From positions 186,001 to 250,000 of the forward strand of contig NZ_NIWT01000002.1 in assembly GCF_002236115.1 (NCBI RefSeq): 64,000 bases of DNA, in the 5' to 3' direction. Every line of letters begins with the position of its first letter. Within the stretch, counting starts at the first letter, position 1. The position numbers and the translations under genes were made by a program. The DNA is from Pseudomonas jessenii. Its GTDB lineage: Bacteria; Pseudomonadota; Gammaproteobacteria; Pseudomonadales; Pseudomonadaceae. Shown here piece by piece: positions 1-7,993 of the stretch. The notes beneath the pieces are model-generated. The model searched no databases. It saw nothing but the letters and a program-made list of their open reading frames with translations, and was not told where the DNA came from.

Positions 1-1
1 T

Positions 2-802
2 GGCTGGCTGTTCGCGCCAAGTTCCATGGCGCCCAAATTCAGCCGCTTGAACCCCGGTCCCGGCCTCAAGCGCATGTTCTCGACCAAGTCGCTGGTCGAA
101 CTGCTCAAGGCTCTGGCCAAGTTCATCATCATCCTGTTCGTGGCGCTGGCGGTGCTGTCGTCGGACATCGACGACCTGCTGCGCATCGCCCATGAGCCCT
201 TGGATATGGCCATTATTCACAGTCTGCAAGTCGTGGGCTGGAGCACCTTGTGGATGGCCTGCGGATTGATCCTCATCGCTGCGGTGGATGTACCGGTGCA
301 GCTCTGGGAAAGCCACAAGAAGCTGCTGATGACCAAGCAGGAAGTGCGCGATGAACACAAGGACCAGGAAGGGCGGCCGGAGGTCAAACAACGGATCCGT
401 CAGCTGCAGCGCGAGATGTCCCAGCGACGGATGATGGCCGCCATTCCCGAGGCCGACGTGGTCATCACCAACCCGACGCACTACGCCGTGGCGCTCAAGT
501 ACGACCCGGAAAAGGGTAATGCGCCGGTATTGCTGGCCAAGGGTAGCGACTTCCTGGCCCTGAAGATCCGTGAGATCGCTGCGGCCAACGAGATTCTGTT
601 GCTGGAGTCTCCGGCGCTGGCGCGGTCGATCTACTACTCCACGGAACTGGAGCAGGAGATTCCCGGCGGTCTCTACCTGGCGGTCGCGCAGGTGCTGGCT
701 TACGTTTATCAGATTCGACAGTATCGGGCGGGCAAGGGCAAGCGGCCTGATCCGCTTAAGGATGATTTGCCGATTCCGCCGGATTTGAGGCGTGACTCCT
801 AG
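2..802 (+). CDS. flhB: Flagellar export switch protein FlhB (5' truncated by window edge)
   Basis: This is the C-terminal 266 residues of the inner-membrane gate and substrate-specificity switch of the flagellar type III export apparatus; the family is about 380 residues, so the start lies left of the window. The frame is open from base 2. The visible part has the last two membrane segments (around bases 110-180 and 230-290), a basic/acidic linker, and the cytoplasmic autocleavage motif N-P-T-H at bases 470-481, where the protein cuts itself between Asn and Pro to switch export from rod/hook to filament subunits. The chain ends with a polar tail. In pseudomonads flhB normally lies close to flhA; here an RHS-type gene on the opposite strand separates them. 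Confidence 0.97.
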   Translation, partial: GWLFAPSSMAPKFSRLNPGPGLKRMFSTKSLVELLKALAKFIIILFVALAVLSSDIDDLLRIAHEPLDMAIIHSLQVVGWSTLWMACGLILIAAVDVPVQLWESHKKLLMTKQEVRDEHKDQEGRPEVKQRIRQLQREMSQRRMMAAIPEADVVITNPTHYAVALKYDPEKGNAPVLLAKGSDFLALKIREIAAANEILLLESPALARSIYYSTELEQEIPGGLYLAVAQVLAYVYQIRQYRAGKGKRPDPLKDDLPIPPDLRRDS

Positions 803-823
803 ATTGGATGCTGCACGTGCGAG

Positions 824-1897
824 TTAATAAATTGGATAGATTCCATCCCTGATTAGTAAACGGGCTTTTTCTGGATGAACTCCGGTTAATACGCCTTCTG
901 TTGCTTTTACGGCTGTTACGTTAAGGCTTTCGTGAACAATATTTCTGCCTGAAAGGTTATTTTCTCTAAGTGCAGGTCTTATATTTTCTGCTGCATTTTT
1001 CATGTTGTATAAATCCACGTACCTATCTATGCGGTAAGGGAGCGGTGGAGGAAGTTGACTCATTTGTTCATGATTTAGTGTTGAGTAGATTAGTTCTTGA
1101 AGAGTGGGGTTGCGCTTTGTAGTTGTCCATATGCTATGCTCGGTTTTTGTTGATATTGTTGTTTCGTCAGCTATCACGACTTTAGTTCGATAATCATCGT
1201 CGCTCCATTTCCAGGTAGTCAATTCTTGCCAAGAGTTATCAGGTTTAAGTGTTTTCACATTTTTAGCTGTTGTGAATAGCGTTTCAGGTCCGTTTTTATA
1301 GGCGGGTCGAACAGGATTGGTTCCAAAGCGTGAAAAAAACGTGCGAAACAATTTTGTTATAGAAAAATGTCCATTTGGATCGTAACGATTTATTGGATCG
1401 CCTAAACAATAAGCATAGGTATTCAGCCCTCCCTTCCCAAATGGGCTTAAATTATCCGGACTATTAAACCGCATCAAATGCGGATTAAACGCCCGATAGC
1501 CATTTCCCAACAAATAATGCCCGGTCACCGGGTCCAGCCGTTCGCCGTTAAAACCCAGCAGGCTGAGCAAGCCGTTGAGTGCCGGGCGATGGCCATAAGG
1601 GGAGTAAGCGATGGGGGGCGGTTGGAGGCCCTTGTTGACGGTGTGTAATACCGAGCGTTGCAAGTCGGTAGCCAGCAACGTGGTATCGAGTGCGTCGCCC
1701 TCGCGTTGCTGCTGAGCCAATAAAAGGTCGTCGTTTTGAAAAATTGAATGCCTCGTCGCGCCCTGAATTTCGGTCGCCAAGCGGCTTTTGCAGTAAAAAC
1801 GCTGGTGAGCGGGTACATCCGGTTGAAGCTGGCTGATCAGGCGATCCAGAGGGTCATAGCTGTAGCGGCAACGCAGGATGGGTTGTGTGGATTCCAT
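824..1897 (-). CDS. Orphan RHS repeat-associated core protein with unassigned C-terminal tip
   Basis: This 357-residue protein has a short N-terminal YD-repeat remnant (YSYDPLDRLI, residues 13-22), then the RHS-associated core (residues about 112-176, with LGFNGERLDPVTGHYLLGNG and ending YAYCLGDPINRYDPNGH). The tip from residue 177 to 357 is not recognised. In the family the conserved core ends a large delivery shell and the variable tip is often a toxin. Here only the last part of the shell is present, so it is either an orphan tip cassette or a degraded large RHS gene. The tip-coding DNA (824-1369) is clearly more AT-rich than its flagellar neighbours, suggesting transfer. The stop lies only 21 bases from the convergent flhB stop, leaving no room for a downstream immunity gene. 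The ATG at 1897 is the first in frame. Confidence 0.8.
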   Translation of the reverse strand: MESTQPILRCRYSYDPLDRLISQLQPDVPAHQRFYCKSRLATEIQGATRHSIFQNDDLLLAQQQREGDALDTTLLATDLQRSVLHTVNKGLQPPPIAYSPYGHRPALNGLLSLLGFNGERLDPVTGHYLLGNGYRAFNPHLMRFNSPDNLSPFGKGGLNTYAYCLGDPINRYDPNGHFSITKLFRTFFSRFGTNPVRPAYKNGPETLFTTAKNVKTLKPDNSWQELTTWKWSDDDYRTKVVIADETTISTKTEHSIWTTTKRNPTLQELIYSTLNHEQMSQLPPPLPYRIDRYVDLYNMKNAAENIRPALRENNLSGRNIVHESLNVTAVKATEGVLTGVHPEKARLLIRDGIYPIY

Positions 1898-2026
1898 GGA
1901 GGTCGCTCCAGATTCTCAAAGGGAGGGCGATTGAGTATCGGTCGGTCAGTCGCAGGTGGGTACTAGCAGAACTGATAGGTTCAGTAGTCTTTGCGGCGGG
2001 TGGGCAGTTCGGAGCGCCGCAATTCC

Positions 2027-2116
2027 TGTGGGAGTGAGCTTGCTCGCGATAGCGGTGGGTCAGCCAGCAAGTATGTTTGTTGTGCCGACGTCATCGCGAG
2101 CAAGCTCGCTCCCACT
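2027..2116. repeat. BIME: inverted pair of REP elements
   Basis: Two REP units face each other: TGTGGGAGTGAGCTTGCTCG on the left and its near-perfect complement CGAGCAAGCTCGCTCCCAC on the right, around a roughly 40-base spacer. The same unit recurs throughout the window. Confidence 0.93.
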
Positions 2117-2202
2117 GGGTTCTCCGCTGTTCTGAAATTTAGCCTTTTTCTGAAGCCGCACAGGCTTACTCCACAACCTCAATTTCCCTCCACGCAAAAG
2201 TT

Positions 2203-2216
2203 GGAAAGCTTCTTGC
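2203..2216 (+). promoter_or_regulatory. Sigma-54 (RpoN) type promoter of the flhA operon
   Basis: TTGGAAAGCTTCTTGCAG has GG at 2203-2204, exactly ten bases, then GC at 2215-2216, the invariant spacing of -24/-12 promoters (consensus TGGCAC-N5-TTGCA). It lies 62 bases before the flhA start. In P. aeruginosa the flhA-flhF-fleN-fliA unit is known to be RpoN/FleQ dependent, which fits. Confidence 0.65.
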
Positions 2217-2278
2217 AGTAGCCGCCCTGCGCCCGCTTCAGGCGTCAAAAGTTTGCTTTAAAGGAACGGGGAAAACCG

Positions 2279-4408
2279 GTGGATCGCTCTCAGTTATTCA
2301 ACACTGCTCGCACAAACGTTGCCGATTTGAGTCGCGGCAATCTGGGCGTGCCGCTGTTGCTGCTGGTCATGCTGGCGATGATGATGTTGCCGGTGCCGCC
2401 GTTCCTGCTGGACGTGTTCTTCACCTTCAACATTGCCCTGTCCATCGTCGTGCTGCTGGTGTGCGTCTATGCTCTGCGCCCGCTGGATTTCGCGGTGTTT
2501 CCGACCATTCTGCTGGTGGCGACGTTGTTGCGCCTGGCGTTGAACGTGGCTTCGACGCGGGTGGTGATGCTCCACGGCCAGGACGGTCATGCGGCGGCCG
2601 GCAAGGTGATCCAGGCCTTCGGTGAGGTGGTGATCGGCGGTAACTACGTGGTCGGTATCGTGGTCTTCGCGATTTTGATGATCATCAACTTCGTCGTGGT
2701 GACCAAGGGCGCGGGGCGGATTTCCGAGGTGAGCGCGCGTTTCACCCTCGATGCGATGCCCGGCAAGCAAATGGCGATCGACGCCGACCTCAACGCCGGT
2801 CTGATCGATCAGGCCCAGGCCAAGGCCCGTCGTTCGGAAGTGGCCCAGGAAGCTGAGTTCTACGGTTCCATGGACGGCGCCAGCAAATTCGTCCGCGGTG
2901 ACGCCATCGCCGGTCTGTTGATCCTGTTCATCAACCTGATCGGCGGCATGGCGGTCGGTATCTTCCAGCACGGCATGACCTTCGGTGACGCCGGTAAGGT
3001 GTATGCGCTGCTGACCATCGGTGACGGTTTGGTGGCGCAATTGCCATCACTGTTGTTATCGACAGCAGCGGCAATCATGGTGACCCGTGCGTCCGGTTCG
3101 GAAGACATGGGCAAGCAAATCAATCGCCAGATGTTCGCTTCGCCCAAGGCGCTGGCGGTGGCGGCCGGTTTGATGGCGGTCATGGGCCTGGTGCCCGGCA
3201 TGCCGCACTTCTCGTTCCTGAGCATGGCGGCCCTGGCGGCCGGTGGCGCTTACCTGTTCTGGAAGAAGCAGAACGTCGCCAAGGTTCACGCCCTGCAAGA
3301 GGTCAAGCGCCAGCAGGAGTTGCTGCCGTCGCCGGCCCGCGCACAGGAAACCAAGGAGCTTGGCTGGGATGACGTGACACCGATCGACATGATCGGCCTG
3401 GAGGTGGGTTATCGCCTGATTCCGCTGGTGGACCGCAACCAGGGCGGCCAGTTGCTGGCGCGAATCAAGGGCGTGCGCAAGAAGCTGTCCCAGGATCTGG
3501 GCTTCCTGATGCCCACGGTGCATATCCGCGACAACCTCGACCTGGCGCCGAGTGCCTATCGCCTGACCCTCATGGGAGTGATCCTGGCCGAAGCGGAGAT
3601 TTACCCGGATCGCGAGCTGGCGATCAACCCGGGGCAGGTCTACGGCACGCTCAACGGCATTACCGCCAAAGATCCGGCTTTCGGCCTGGAGGCGGTCTGG
3701 ATCGAAATCAGCCAGCGCGCTCAGGCGCAATCCCTCGGTTATACGGTGGTCGATGCCAGTACAGTAGTGGCTACTCACTTGAACCAGATACTCTACAAGC
3801 ATTCCAGTGAGCTGATCGGTCACGAAGAAGTGCAGCAACTCATGCAATTGCTGGCCAAAAGCTCGCCGAAACTGGCCGAGGAGCTGGTGCCGGGCGTGGT
3901 TTCGCTGTCGCAGTTGCTCAAGGTGCTGCAAGCGCTGTTGGCCGAACAAGTGCCTGTTCGCGATATCCGCAGTATTGCCGAGGCGATCGCCAACAATGCC
4001 GCCAAGAGTCAAGATACCGCCGCGCTGGTGGCTGCCGTGCGGGTTGGCGTATCCCGCGCAATCGTCCAAAGCATTGTAGGTACTGAGTCGGAGCTGCCAG
4101 TTATCACGCTGGAGCCAAGGTTGGAACAGATATTGCTCAATAGTCTGCAAAAGGCAGGACAAGGCTCGGAAGAGGGCGTTCTGCTGGAGCCAAGCATGGC
4201 TGAGAAGCTGCAACGTTCGTTGATCGACGCGGCGCAGCGTCAGGAGATGCAAGGTCAGCCGGTGATTCTGCTGGTGGCCGGTCCGGTTCGCGCGATGCTC
4301 TCGCGATTTGGCCGGCTCGCAGTCCCGGGTTTGCATGTGTTGGCTTACCAGGAAATCCCTGACAACAAGCAAGTGACCATCGTTGCGACAGTAGGGCCCA
4401 ACGGCTGA
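2279..4408 (+). CDS. flhA: Flagellar export gate protein FlhA
   Basis: This 709-residue protein is the large membrane component of the flagellar type III export gate, which couples proton-motive force to export and docks chaperone-substrate complexes with its cytoplasmic domain. The N-terminal third holds about eight hydrophobic segments. The FHIPEP signature region (RISEVSARFTLDAMPGKQMA, bases about 2719-2778) is intact, and the C-terminal third is the soluble substrate-docking domain. The start is GTG at 2279, giving a normal family length and the expected MDRSQLF N-terminus. It opens an operon with flhF 11 bases downstream, and a sigma-54-type promoter lies 62 bases upstream. Confidence 0.97.
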   Translation: MDRSQLFNTARTNVADLSRGNLGVPLLLLVMLAMMMLPVPPFLLDVFFTFNIALSIVVLLVCVYALRPLDFAVFPTILLVATLLRLALNVASTRVVMLHGQDGHAAAGKVIQAFGEVVIGGNYVVGIVVFAILMIINFVVVTKGAGRISEVSARFTLDAMPGKQMAIDADLNAGLIDQAQAKARRSEVAQEAEFYGSMDGASKFVRGDAIAGLLILFINLIGGMAVGIFQHGMTFGDAGKVYALLTIGDGLVAQLPSLLLSTAAAIMVTRASGSEDMGKQINRQMFASPKALAVAAGLMAVMGLVPGMPHFSFLSMAALAAGGAYLFWKKQNVAKVHALQEVKRQQELLPSPARAQETKELGWDDVTPIDMIGLEVGYRLIPLVDRNQGGQLLARIKGVRKKLSQDLGFLMPTVHIRDNLDLAPSAYRLTLMGVILAEAEIYPDRELAINPGQVYGTLNGITAKDPAFGLEAVWIEISQRAQAQSLGYTVVDASTVVATHLNQILYKHSSELIGHEEVQQLMQLLAKSSPKLAEELVPGVVSLSQLLKVLQALLAEQVPVRDIRSIAEAIANNAAKSQDTAALVAAVRVGVSRAIVQSIVGTESELPVITLEPRLEQILLNSLQKAGQGSEEGVLLEPSMAEKLQRSLIDAAQRQEMQGQPVILLVAGPVRAMLSRFGRLAVPGLHVLAYQEIPDNKQVTIVATVGPNG

Positions 4409-4419
4409 GGTAGTGGTTT

Positions 4420-5748
4420 ATGCAAGTTAAGCGTTTTTTCGCCGCCGATATGCGTCAGGCCATGAAGCTGGTTCGCGATGAGTTGGGCGCTGATGCCGCC
4501 ATCATTGGCAACCGCCGGATCGCCGGGGGGGTCGAACTGACAGCTGCGCTGGATTACAAGTTGTCGGCGCTGGCGCCGCGGGTTCCGAACATGGAACTCG
4601 AAGACGAATTGCGCAAGACTCAGTCGCGGATCGTCACCGCCCAGGCCGAATTGAGCCTGCGTGGCGATGGCGAGAGCGACAATGCAACCAATCGCCAACT
4701 GTTCGCCGGATTGCCGTTGACTGCCGCCGAGCCTCTGATCGAGCCGACCTACGCCGAACCCCGTCGCCCCGCGCCGGCCGCTGCGCCAGCGTCCGGTGGC
4801 GTGGACCCGCGCGCGTTCGACTCGATGCGTTTCGAGCTCAACAGCCTGCGCGAACTCATGGAAGTACAACTCGGCTCCCTGGCCTGGAATCAGCTGCAAG
4901 GCAGCCGTCCGGACCAGGCCAACCTCTGGCGTCGCCTGCAACGTATCGGCCTGTCTGGCCCGCTGTCGCGCGACCTGCTGGCAATGATCACCGAAATCGA
5001 AGAGCCTCGTCAGGCCTGGCGTATGTTGCTGGCGCACCTGGCGCGCATGATCGTCACTCCGGACGTCGAGCCGCTGGAAGAGGGCGGAGTGATCGCCATG
5101 GTCGGCCCTGCCGGCATGGGCAAGACCACCACCCTGGCCAAGCTGGCCGCCCGTTACGTACTCAAGTACGGCGCGCAGAACATTGCGCTGGTGAGCATGG
5201 ACAGCTTCCGCATCGGCGCCCAGGAACAGCTCAAGACCCTGGGGCGCATTCTCAATGTGTCGGTGACCCACGTCGATCCCGGCCAGTCCCTGGTGCAGGC
5301 CCTGGAGCCGTTGCTGCGCAAACGCGTGGTGCTGATCGATACCGCGGGCCTGCAGGCCAGCGATCCGGCGCTGCGCATGCAGCTCGAAAGCCTGGCCGGT
5401 CGCGGCATCAAATCAAAAAATTATCTGGTCCTGGCAACCACCAGCCAGAAACAGGTTCTAACGGCCGCGTATCACAGTTACAAGCGCTGCGGGCTCTCCG
5501 GCTGCATTCTGACTAAACTGGATGAAACGGCTAGTCTGGGTGAGGTGTTGAGCCTTGCCATCAGCCATGAACTGCCGGTGGCTTACCTGACCGATGGCCC
5601 GCGGATCCCGGATGATTTGCATCTGCCGCGCCGTCATCAATTGGTCAGCCGCGCCGTGAGCGTGCAAATGCAGGAAGAACCCAGCGAAGAAGCCATGGCT
5701 GACATGTTCGCTGACATCTACCACAGCCCGACCAAGCAGGTTGGCTGA
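4420..5748 (+). CDS. flhF: Flagellar biosynthesis GTPase FlhF
   Basis: FlhF is an SRP-family GTPase that sets the polar site and number of flagella. The 442-residue protein has a variable basic/acidic N-terminus (residues 1-130, with an Ala/Pro-rich stretch near 105-125), a helical N domain, and the G domain. The P-loop GPAGMGKTTTLAKLAARY lies at residues 228-245, DTAG follows near 307, and TKLDE near 366. A GAGG Shine-Dalgarno overlaps the flhA stop. It works against FleN, encoded next, which limits flagellar number. The protein ends with a polar segment and is full length. Confidence 0.97.
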   Translation: MQVKRFFAADMRQAMKLVRDELGADAAIIGNRRIAGGVELTAALDYKLSALAPRVPNMELEDELRKTQSRIVTAQAELSLRGDGESDNATNRQLFAGLPLTAAEPLIEPTYAEPRRPAPAAAPASGGVDPRAFDSMRFELNSLRELMEVQLGSLAWNQLQGSRPDQANLWRRLQRIGLSGPLSRDLLAMITEIEEPRQAWRMLLAHLARMIVTPDVEPLEEGGVIAMVGPAGMGKTTTLAKLAARYVLKYGAQNIALVSMDSFRIGAQEQLKTLGRILNVSVTHVDPGQSLVQALEPLLRKRVVLIDTAGLQASDPALRMQLESLAGRGIKSKNYLVLATTSQKQVLTAAYHSYKRCGLSGCILTKLDETASLGEVLSLAISHELPVAYLTDGPRIPDDLHLPRRHQLVSRAVSVQMQEEPSEEAMADMFADIYHSPTKQVG

Positions 5749-5755
5749 GGTAATA

Positions 5756-5863
5756 ATGAACAGTTTTTGTACCTACATCGATGGTCTGCCATGCATTGTT
5801 CCGTTTGTGAACGCGCAGCCAGTAATGTGGCCTCCGTCTATGCAAGACAAGGTAAAGAAATAA
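5756..5863 (+). CDS. Possible 35-residue small protein between flhF and fleN
   Basis: An open frame of 35 codons (begins MNSFCTYIDG, ends MQDKVKK) fills the flhF-fleN gap exactly. It starts 7 bases after the flhF stop, with GAGG five bases before the ATG, and stops one base before the fleN ATG. Spacing and the ribosome site look like a translationally coupled gene, and fleN itself has only a weak Shine-Dalgarno. It could equally be a translated leader that delivers ribosomes to fleN. No family is recognised and conservation is unknown. Confidence 0.35.
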   Translation: MNSFCTYIDGLPCIVPFVNAQPVMWPPSMQDKVKK

Positions 5864-5864
5864 C

Positions 5865-6695
5865 ATGGGCAGCATGCATCCCGTACAGGTGATCGCGGTG
5901 ACCGGCGGCAAAGGTGGCGTCGGGAAAACTAATGTGTCAGTGAACTTGTCCCTGGCTTTGGCCGAACTTGGCCGGCGCGTCATGCTGTTGGACGCCGACC
6001 TGGGACTGGCGAACGTCGACGTTCTGCTGGGCCTGACACCCAAACGTACCCTGGCCGACGTGATCGAGGGCCGCTGCGAACTGCGCGATGTATTGCTGCA
6101 GGGACCCGGCGGCATCCGTATCGTTCCGGCCGCATCCGGCACTCAGAGCATGGTGCATCTGAGCCCCGCGCAACACGCCGGCCTGATCCAGGCTTTCAGT
6201 GATATCGGCGATAACCTCGACGTACTGGTGATCGACACCGCTGCGGGCATTGGTGACTCGGTAGTCAGTTTCGTCCGCGCAGCCCAGGAAGTGCTGCTGG
6301 TGGTGTGCGACGAGCCGACCTCGATCACCGATGCCTACGCCTTGATTAAGTTGCTCAATCGCGACTACGGCATGAACCGCTTCCGCGTCCTGGCCAACAT
6401 GGCCCAGAGCCCGCAGGAAGGACGCAACCTGTTCGCCAAGTTGACCAAGGTCACGGATCGCTTCCTCGACGTCGCCCTGCAATACGTCGGTGCGGTGCCT
6501 TACGACGAAAGCGTGCGCAAGGCCGTGCAGAAGCAGCGCGCCGTCTACGAGGCCTTCCCTCGTTCCAAGTGCTCGCTGGCGTTCAAGGCCATCGCGCAGA
6601 AGGTTGATACCTGGCCGCTGCCTGCCAACCCGCGCGGGCACCTGGAGTTTTTCGTCGAGCGCCTCGTGCAGCAGACAGCAGGACCTGTTCTATGA
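5865..6695 (+). CDS. fleN: Flagellar number regulator FleN (FlhG), MinD-like ATPase
   Basis: FleN is a ParA/MinD-type ATPase that antagonises the activator FleQ and keeps flagellar number at one or a few. The 276-residue protein carries the deviant Walker A TGGKGGVGKTNVS at residues 13-25 with both lysines, the switch/DADLGLANVD region after it, and DTAAGIGD as switch II. The C-terminal part has the amphipathic helix expected of the family. The ATG at 5865 is used; a second Met lies at residue 4. It overlaps fliA by 4 bases (ATGA), so the two are probably translationally coupled. Confidence 0.96.
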   Translation: MGSMHPVQVIAVTGGKGGVGKTNVSVNLSLALAELGRRVMLLDADLGLANVDVLLGLTPKRTLADVIEGRCELRDVLLQGPGGIRIVPAASGTQSMVHLSPAQHAGLIQAFSDIGDNLDVLVIDTAAGIGDSVVSFVRAAQEVLLVVCDEPTSITDAYALIKLLNRDYGMNRFRVLANMAQSPQEGRNLFAKLTKVTDRFLDVALQYVGAVPYDESVRKAVQKQRAVYEAFPRSKCSLAFKAIAQKVDTWPLPANPRGHLEFFVERLVQQTAGPVL

Positions 6696-7432
6696 CAGCC
6701 AGCGGCTACAACCTCTACAAGAAGTCGGCACGTGATGCGCAGTACGAGCTGATCGAGCGTTACGCGCCGCTGGTTAAACGCATTGCCTACCACTTGCTGG
6801 CGCGTTTACCGGCCAGTGTCCAGGTCGAAGACCTGATCCAGGCCGGGATGATTGGCCTGCTTGAAGTGTCGACCAAATATGACGCCGGCAAAGGCGCCAG
6901 TTTCGAGACGTACGCGGGCATACGAATCCGCGGCGCCATGCTCGATGAAGTGCGCAAGGGGGACTGGGCGCCACGTTCGGTCCACCGCAATACGCGCATG
7001 GTCAGCGATGCCATTCGCTCGATTGAAGCTAAAACCGGCCGTGACGCTAAAGATCACGAAGTTGCGGCCGAACTCCAATTGAGTCTCGACGATTACTACG
7101 GGATTTTGAACGACACCCTGGGCAGCCGGCTGTTCAGTTTCGACGACCTGTTGCAGGACGGCGAACACGAAGGGCTGCACGAGGATGGCGCGAGTGCTCA
7201 TGTCGAGCCGTCACGCGACCTGGAGGATGAACGCTTCCAGGCTGCGCTGGCGGATGCGATTGCCAATTTGCCGGAGCGTGAGCGACTGGTGTTGGCGCTG
7301 TACTACGACGAAGAGTTGAATCTCAAGGAAATCGGTGAGGTCCTGGGGGTCAGCGAATCGCGGGTCAGCCAGTTACACAGCCAGTGCGCGGCCCGTTTGC
7401 GGGGGCGTTTGGGGGAGTGGCGAGCGCGCTGA
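6692..7432 (+). CDS. fliA: Flagellar sigma factor FliA (sigma-28)
   Basis: This 246-residue sigma-70 family protein directs RNA polymerase to late flagellar and chemotaxis promoters and is held back by FlgM. Region 2 is seen in the first 100 residues (EDLIQAGMIGLLE, then YAGIRIRGAMLDEVRKGDW), and region 4 with its helix-turn-helix at the end (LNLKEIGEVLGVSESRVSQL). The start ATG lies inside the end of fleN. Length matches the family. It is the last gene of the flhA operon; a GC-rich hairpin directly follows the stop. Confidence 0.97.
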   Translation: MTASGYNLYKKSARDAQYELIERYAPLVKRIAYHLLARLPASVQVEDLIQAGMIGLLEVSTKYDAGKGASFETYAGIRIRGAMLDEVRKGDWAPRSVHRNTRMVSDAIRSIEAKTGRDAKDHEVAAELQLSLDDYYGILNDTLGSRLFSFDDLLQDGEHEGLHEDGASAHVEPSRDLEDERFQAALADAIANLPERERLVLALYYDEELNLKEIGEVLGVSESRVSQLHSQCAARLRGRLGEWRAR

Positions 7433-7434
7433 AG

Positions 7435-7453
7435 GCAGTGTGGGGGACACTGC
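7435..7453 (+). terminator. Hairpin after fliA, possible weak terminator
   Basis: GCAGTGT-GGGGG-ACACTGC forms a perfect 7-bp stem two bases after the fliA stop codon. There is no T-run, so it may only protect the 3' end of the flhA-fliA transcript. Confidence 0.35.
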
Positions 7454-7600
7454 GAACGAGGCTGGTGTGGTGTTGAACTGCGCCGGTCGCGATCTGTTGT
7501 GCTCCAGACAGTCATTGAGTGCTTTGCCGGATTGATTGAAATGGCGTGTCCAGGTGCTGGGCGCGTTTAAGACTGCTTGGAGGTCGAATTGGACAAGAAC

Positions 7601-7972
7601 ATGAAAATCCTCATCGTTGATGACTTCTCAACGATGCGGCGGATCATCAAGAACCTGCTGCGTGACCTTGGGTTCACCAACACCGTCGAGGCCGACGATG
7701 GCACTACCGCCATCCCGGTGCTCAACAGCGGAAGCATCGACTTTCTGGTAACGGACTGGAACATGCCTGGCATGACCGGTATCGATCTGCTGCGCCACGT
7801 GCGTGCCGATGAAAAGCTCAAGCACCTGCCGGTGCTGATGGTGACCGCTGAAGCCAAGCGCGAACAGATCATCGAAGCGGCCCAGGCCGGCGTTAACGGC
7901 TATGTGGTCAAGCCCTTCACGGCCCAGGCGTTGAAAGAAAAAATCGAGAAGATTTTCGAACGCATCGGTTGA
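7601..7972 (+). CDS. cheY: Chemotaxis response regulator CheY
   Basis: CheY is the single-domain receiver that, when phosphorylated by CheA, binds the motor switch protein FliM. The 123 residues contain the acidic pocket DD at residues 7-8, phospho-acceptor Asp52 ([11 protein letters not shown]), the T-A switch in MVTAEAKRE, and the conserved Lys in VVKPFTA. The ATG at 7601 gives the usual N-terminus MKILIVDD. However, the Shine-Dalgarno GGAGG (7579-7583) is better spaced for an in-frame TTG at 7589, which would add four residues (MDKN). It leads the cheYZAB group. Confidence 0.96.
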   Translation: MKILIVDDFSTMRRIIKNLLRDLGFTNTVEADDGTTAIPVLNSGSIDFLVTDWNMPGMTGIDLLRHVRADEKLKHLPVLMVTAEAKREQIIEAAQAGVNGYVVKPFTAQALKEKIEKIFERIG

Positions 7973-7993
7973 TGAGTGCGCCACGGGGGAGCT

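Larger units (their letters stand above)
1898..2278. other. RHS-flhA intergenic region (381 bp)
   Basis: No convincing gene. It holds the leader of the minus-strand RHS gene, one BIME (2027-2116), and the flhA leader with a sigma-54-type promoter (2203-2216). Short open frames on both strands here run through the repeat and are not credible genes. Confidence 0.7.

Noticed and set aside
2294..3040. 248-codon minus-strand open frame opposite flhA
   Set aside because: His/Gln/Arg-rich antisense shadow of a high-GC gene; the plus strand is clearly flhA.
3056..4372. 438-codon minus-strand open frame opposite flhA
   Set aside because: Long but low-complexity and antisense to conserved FlhA sequence; no ribosome site or family features.
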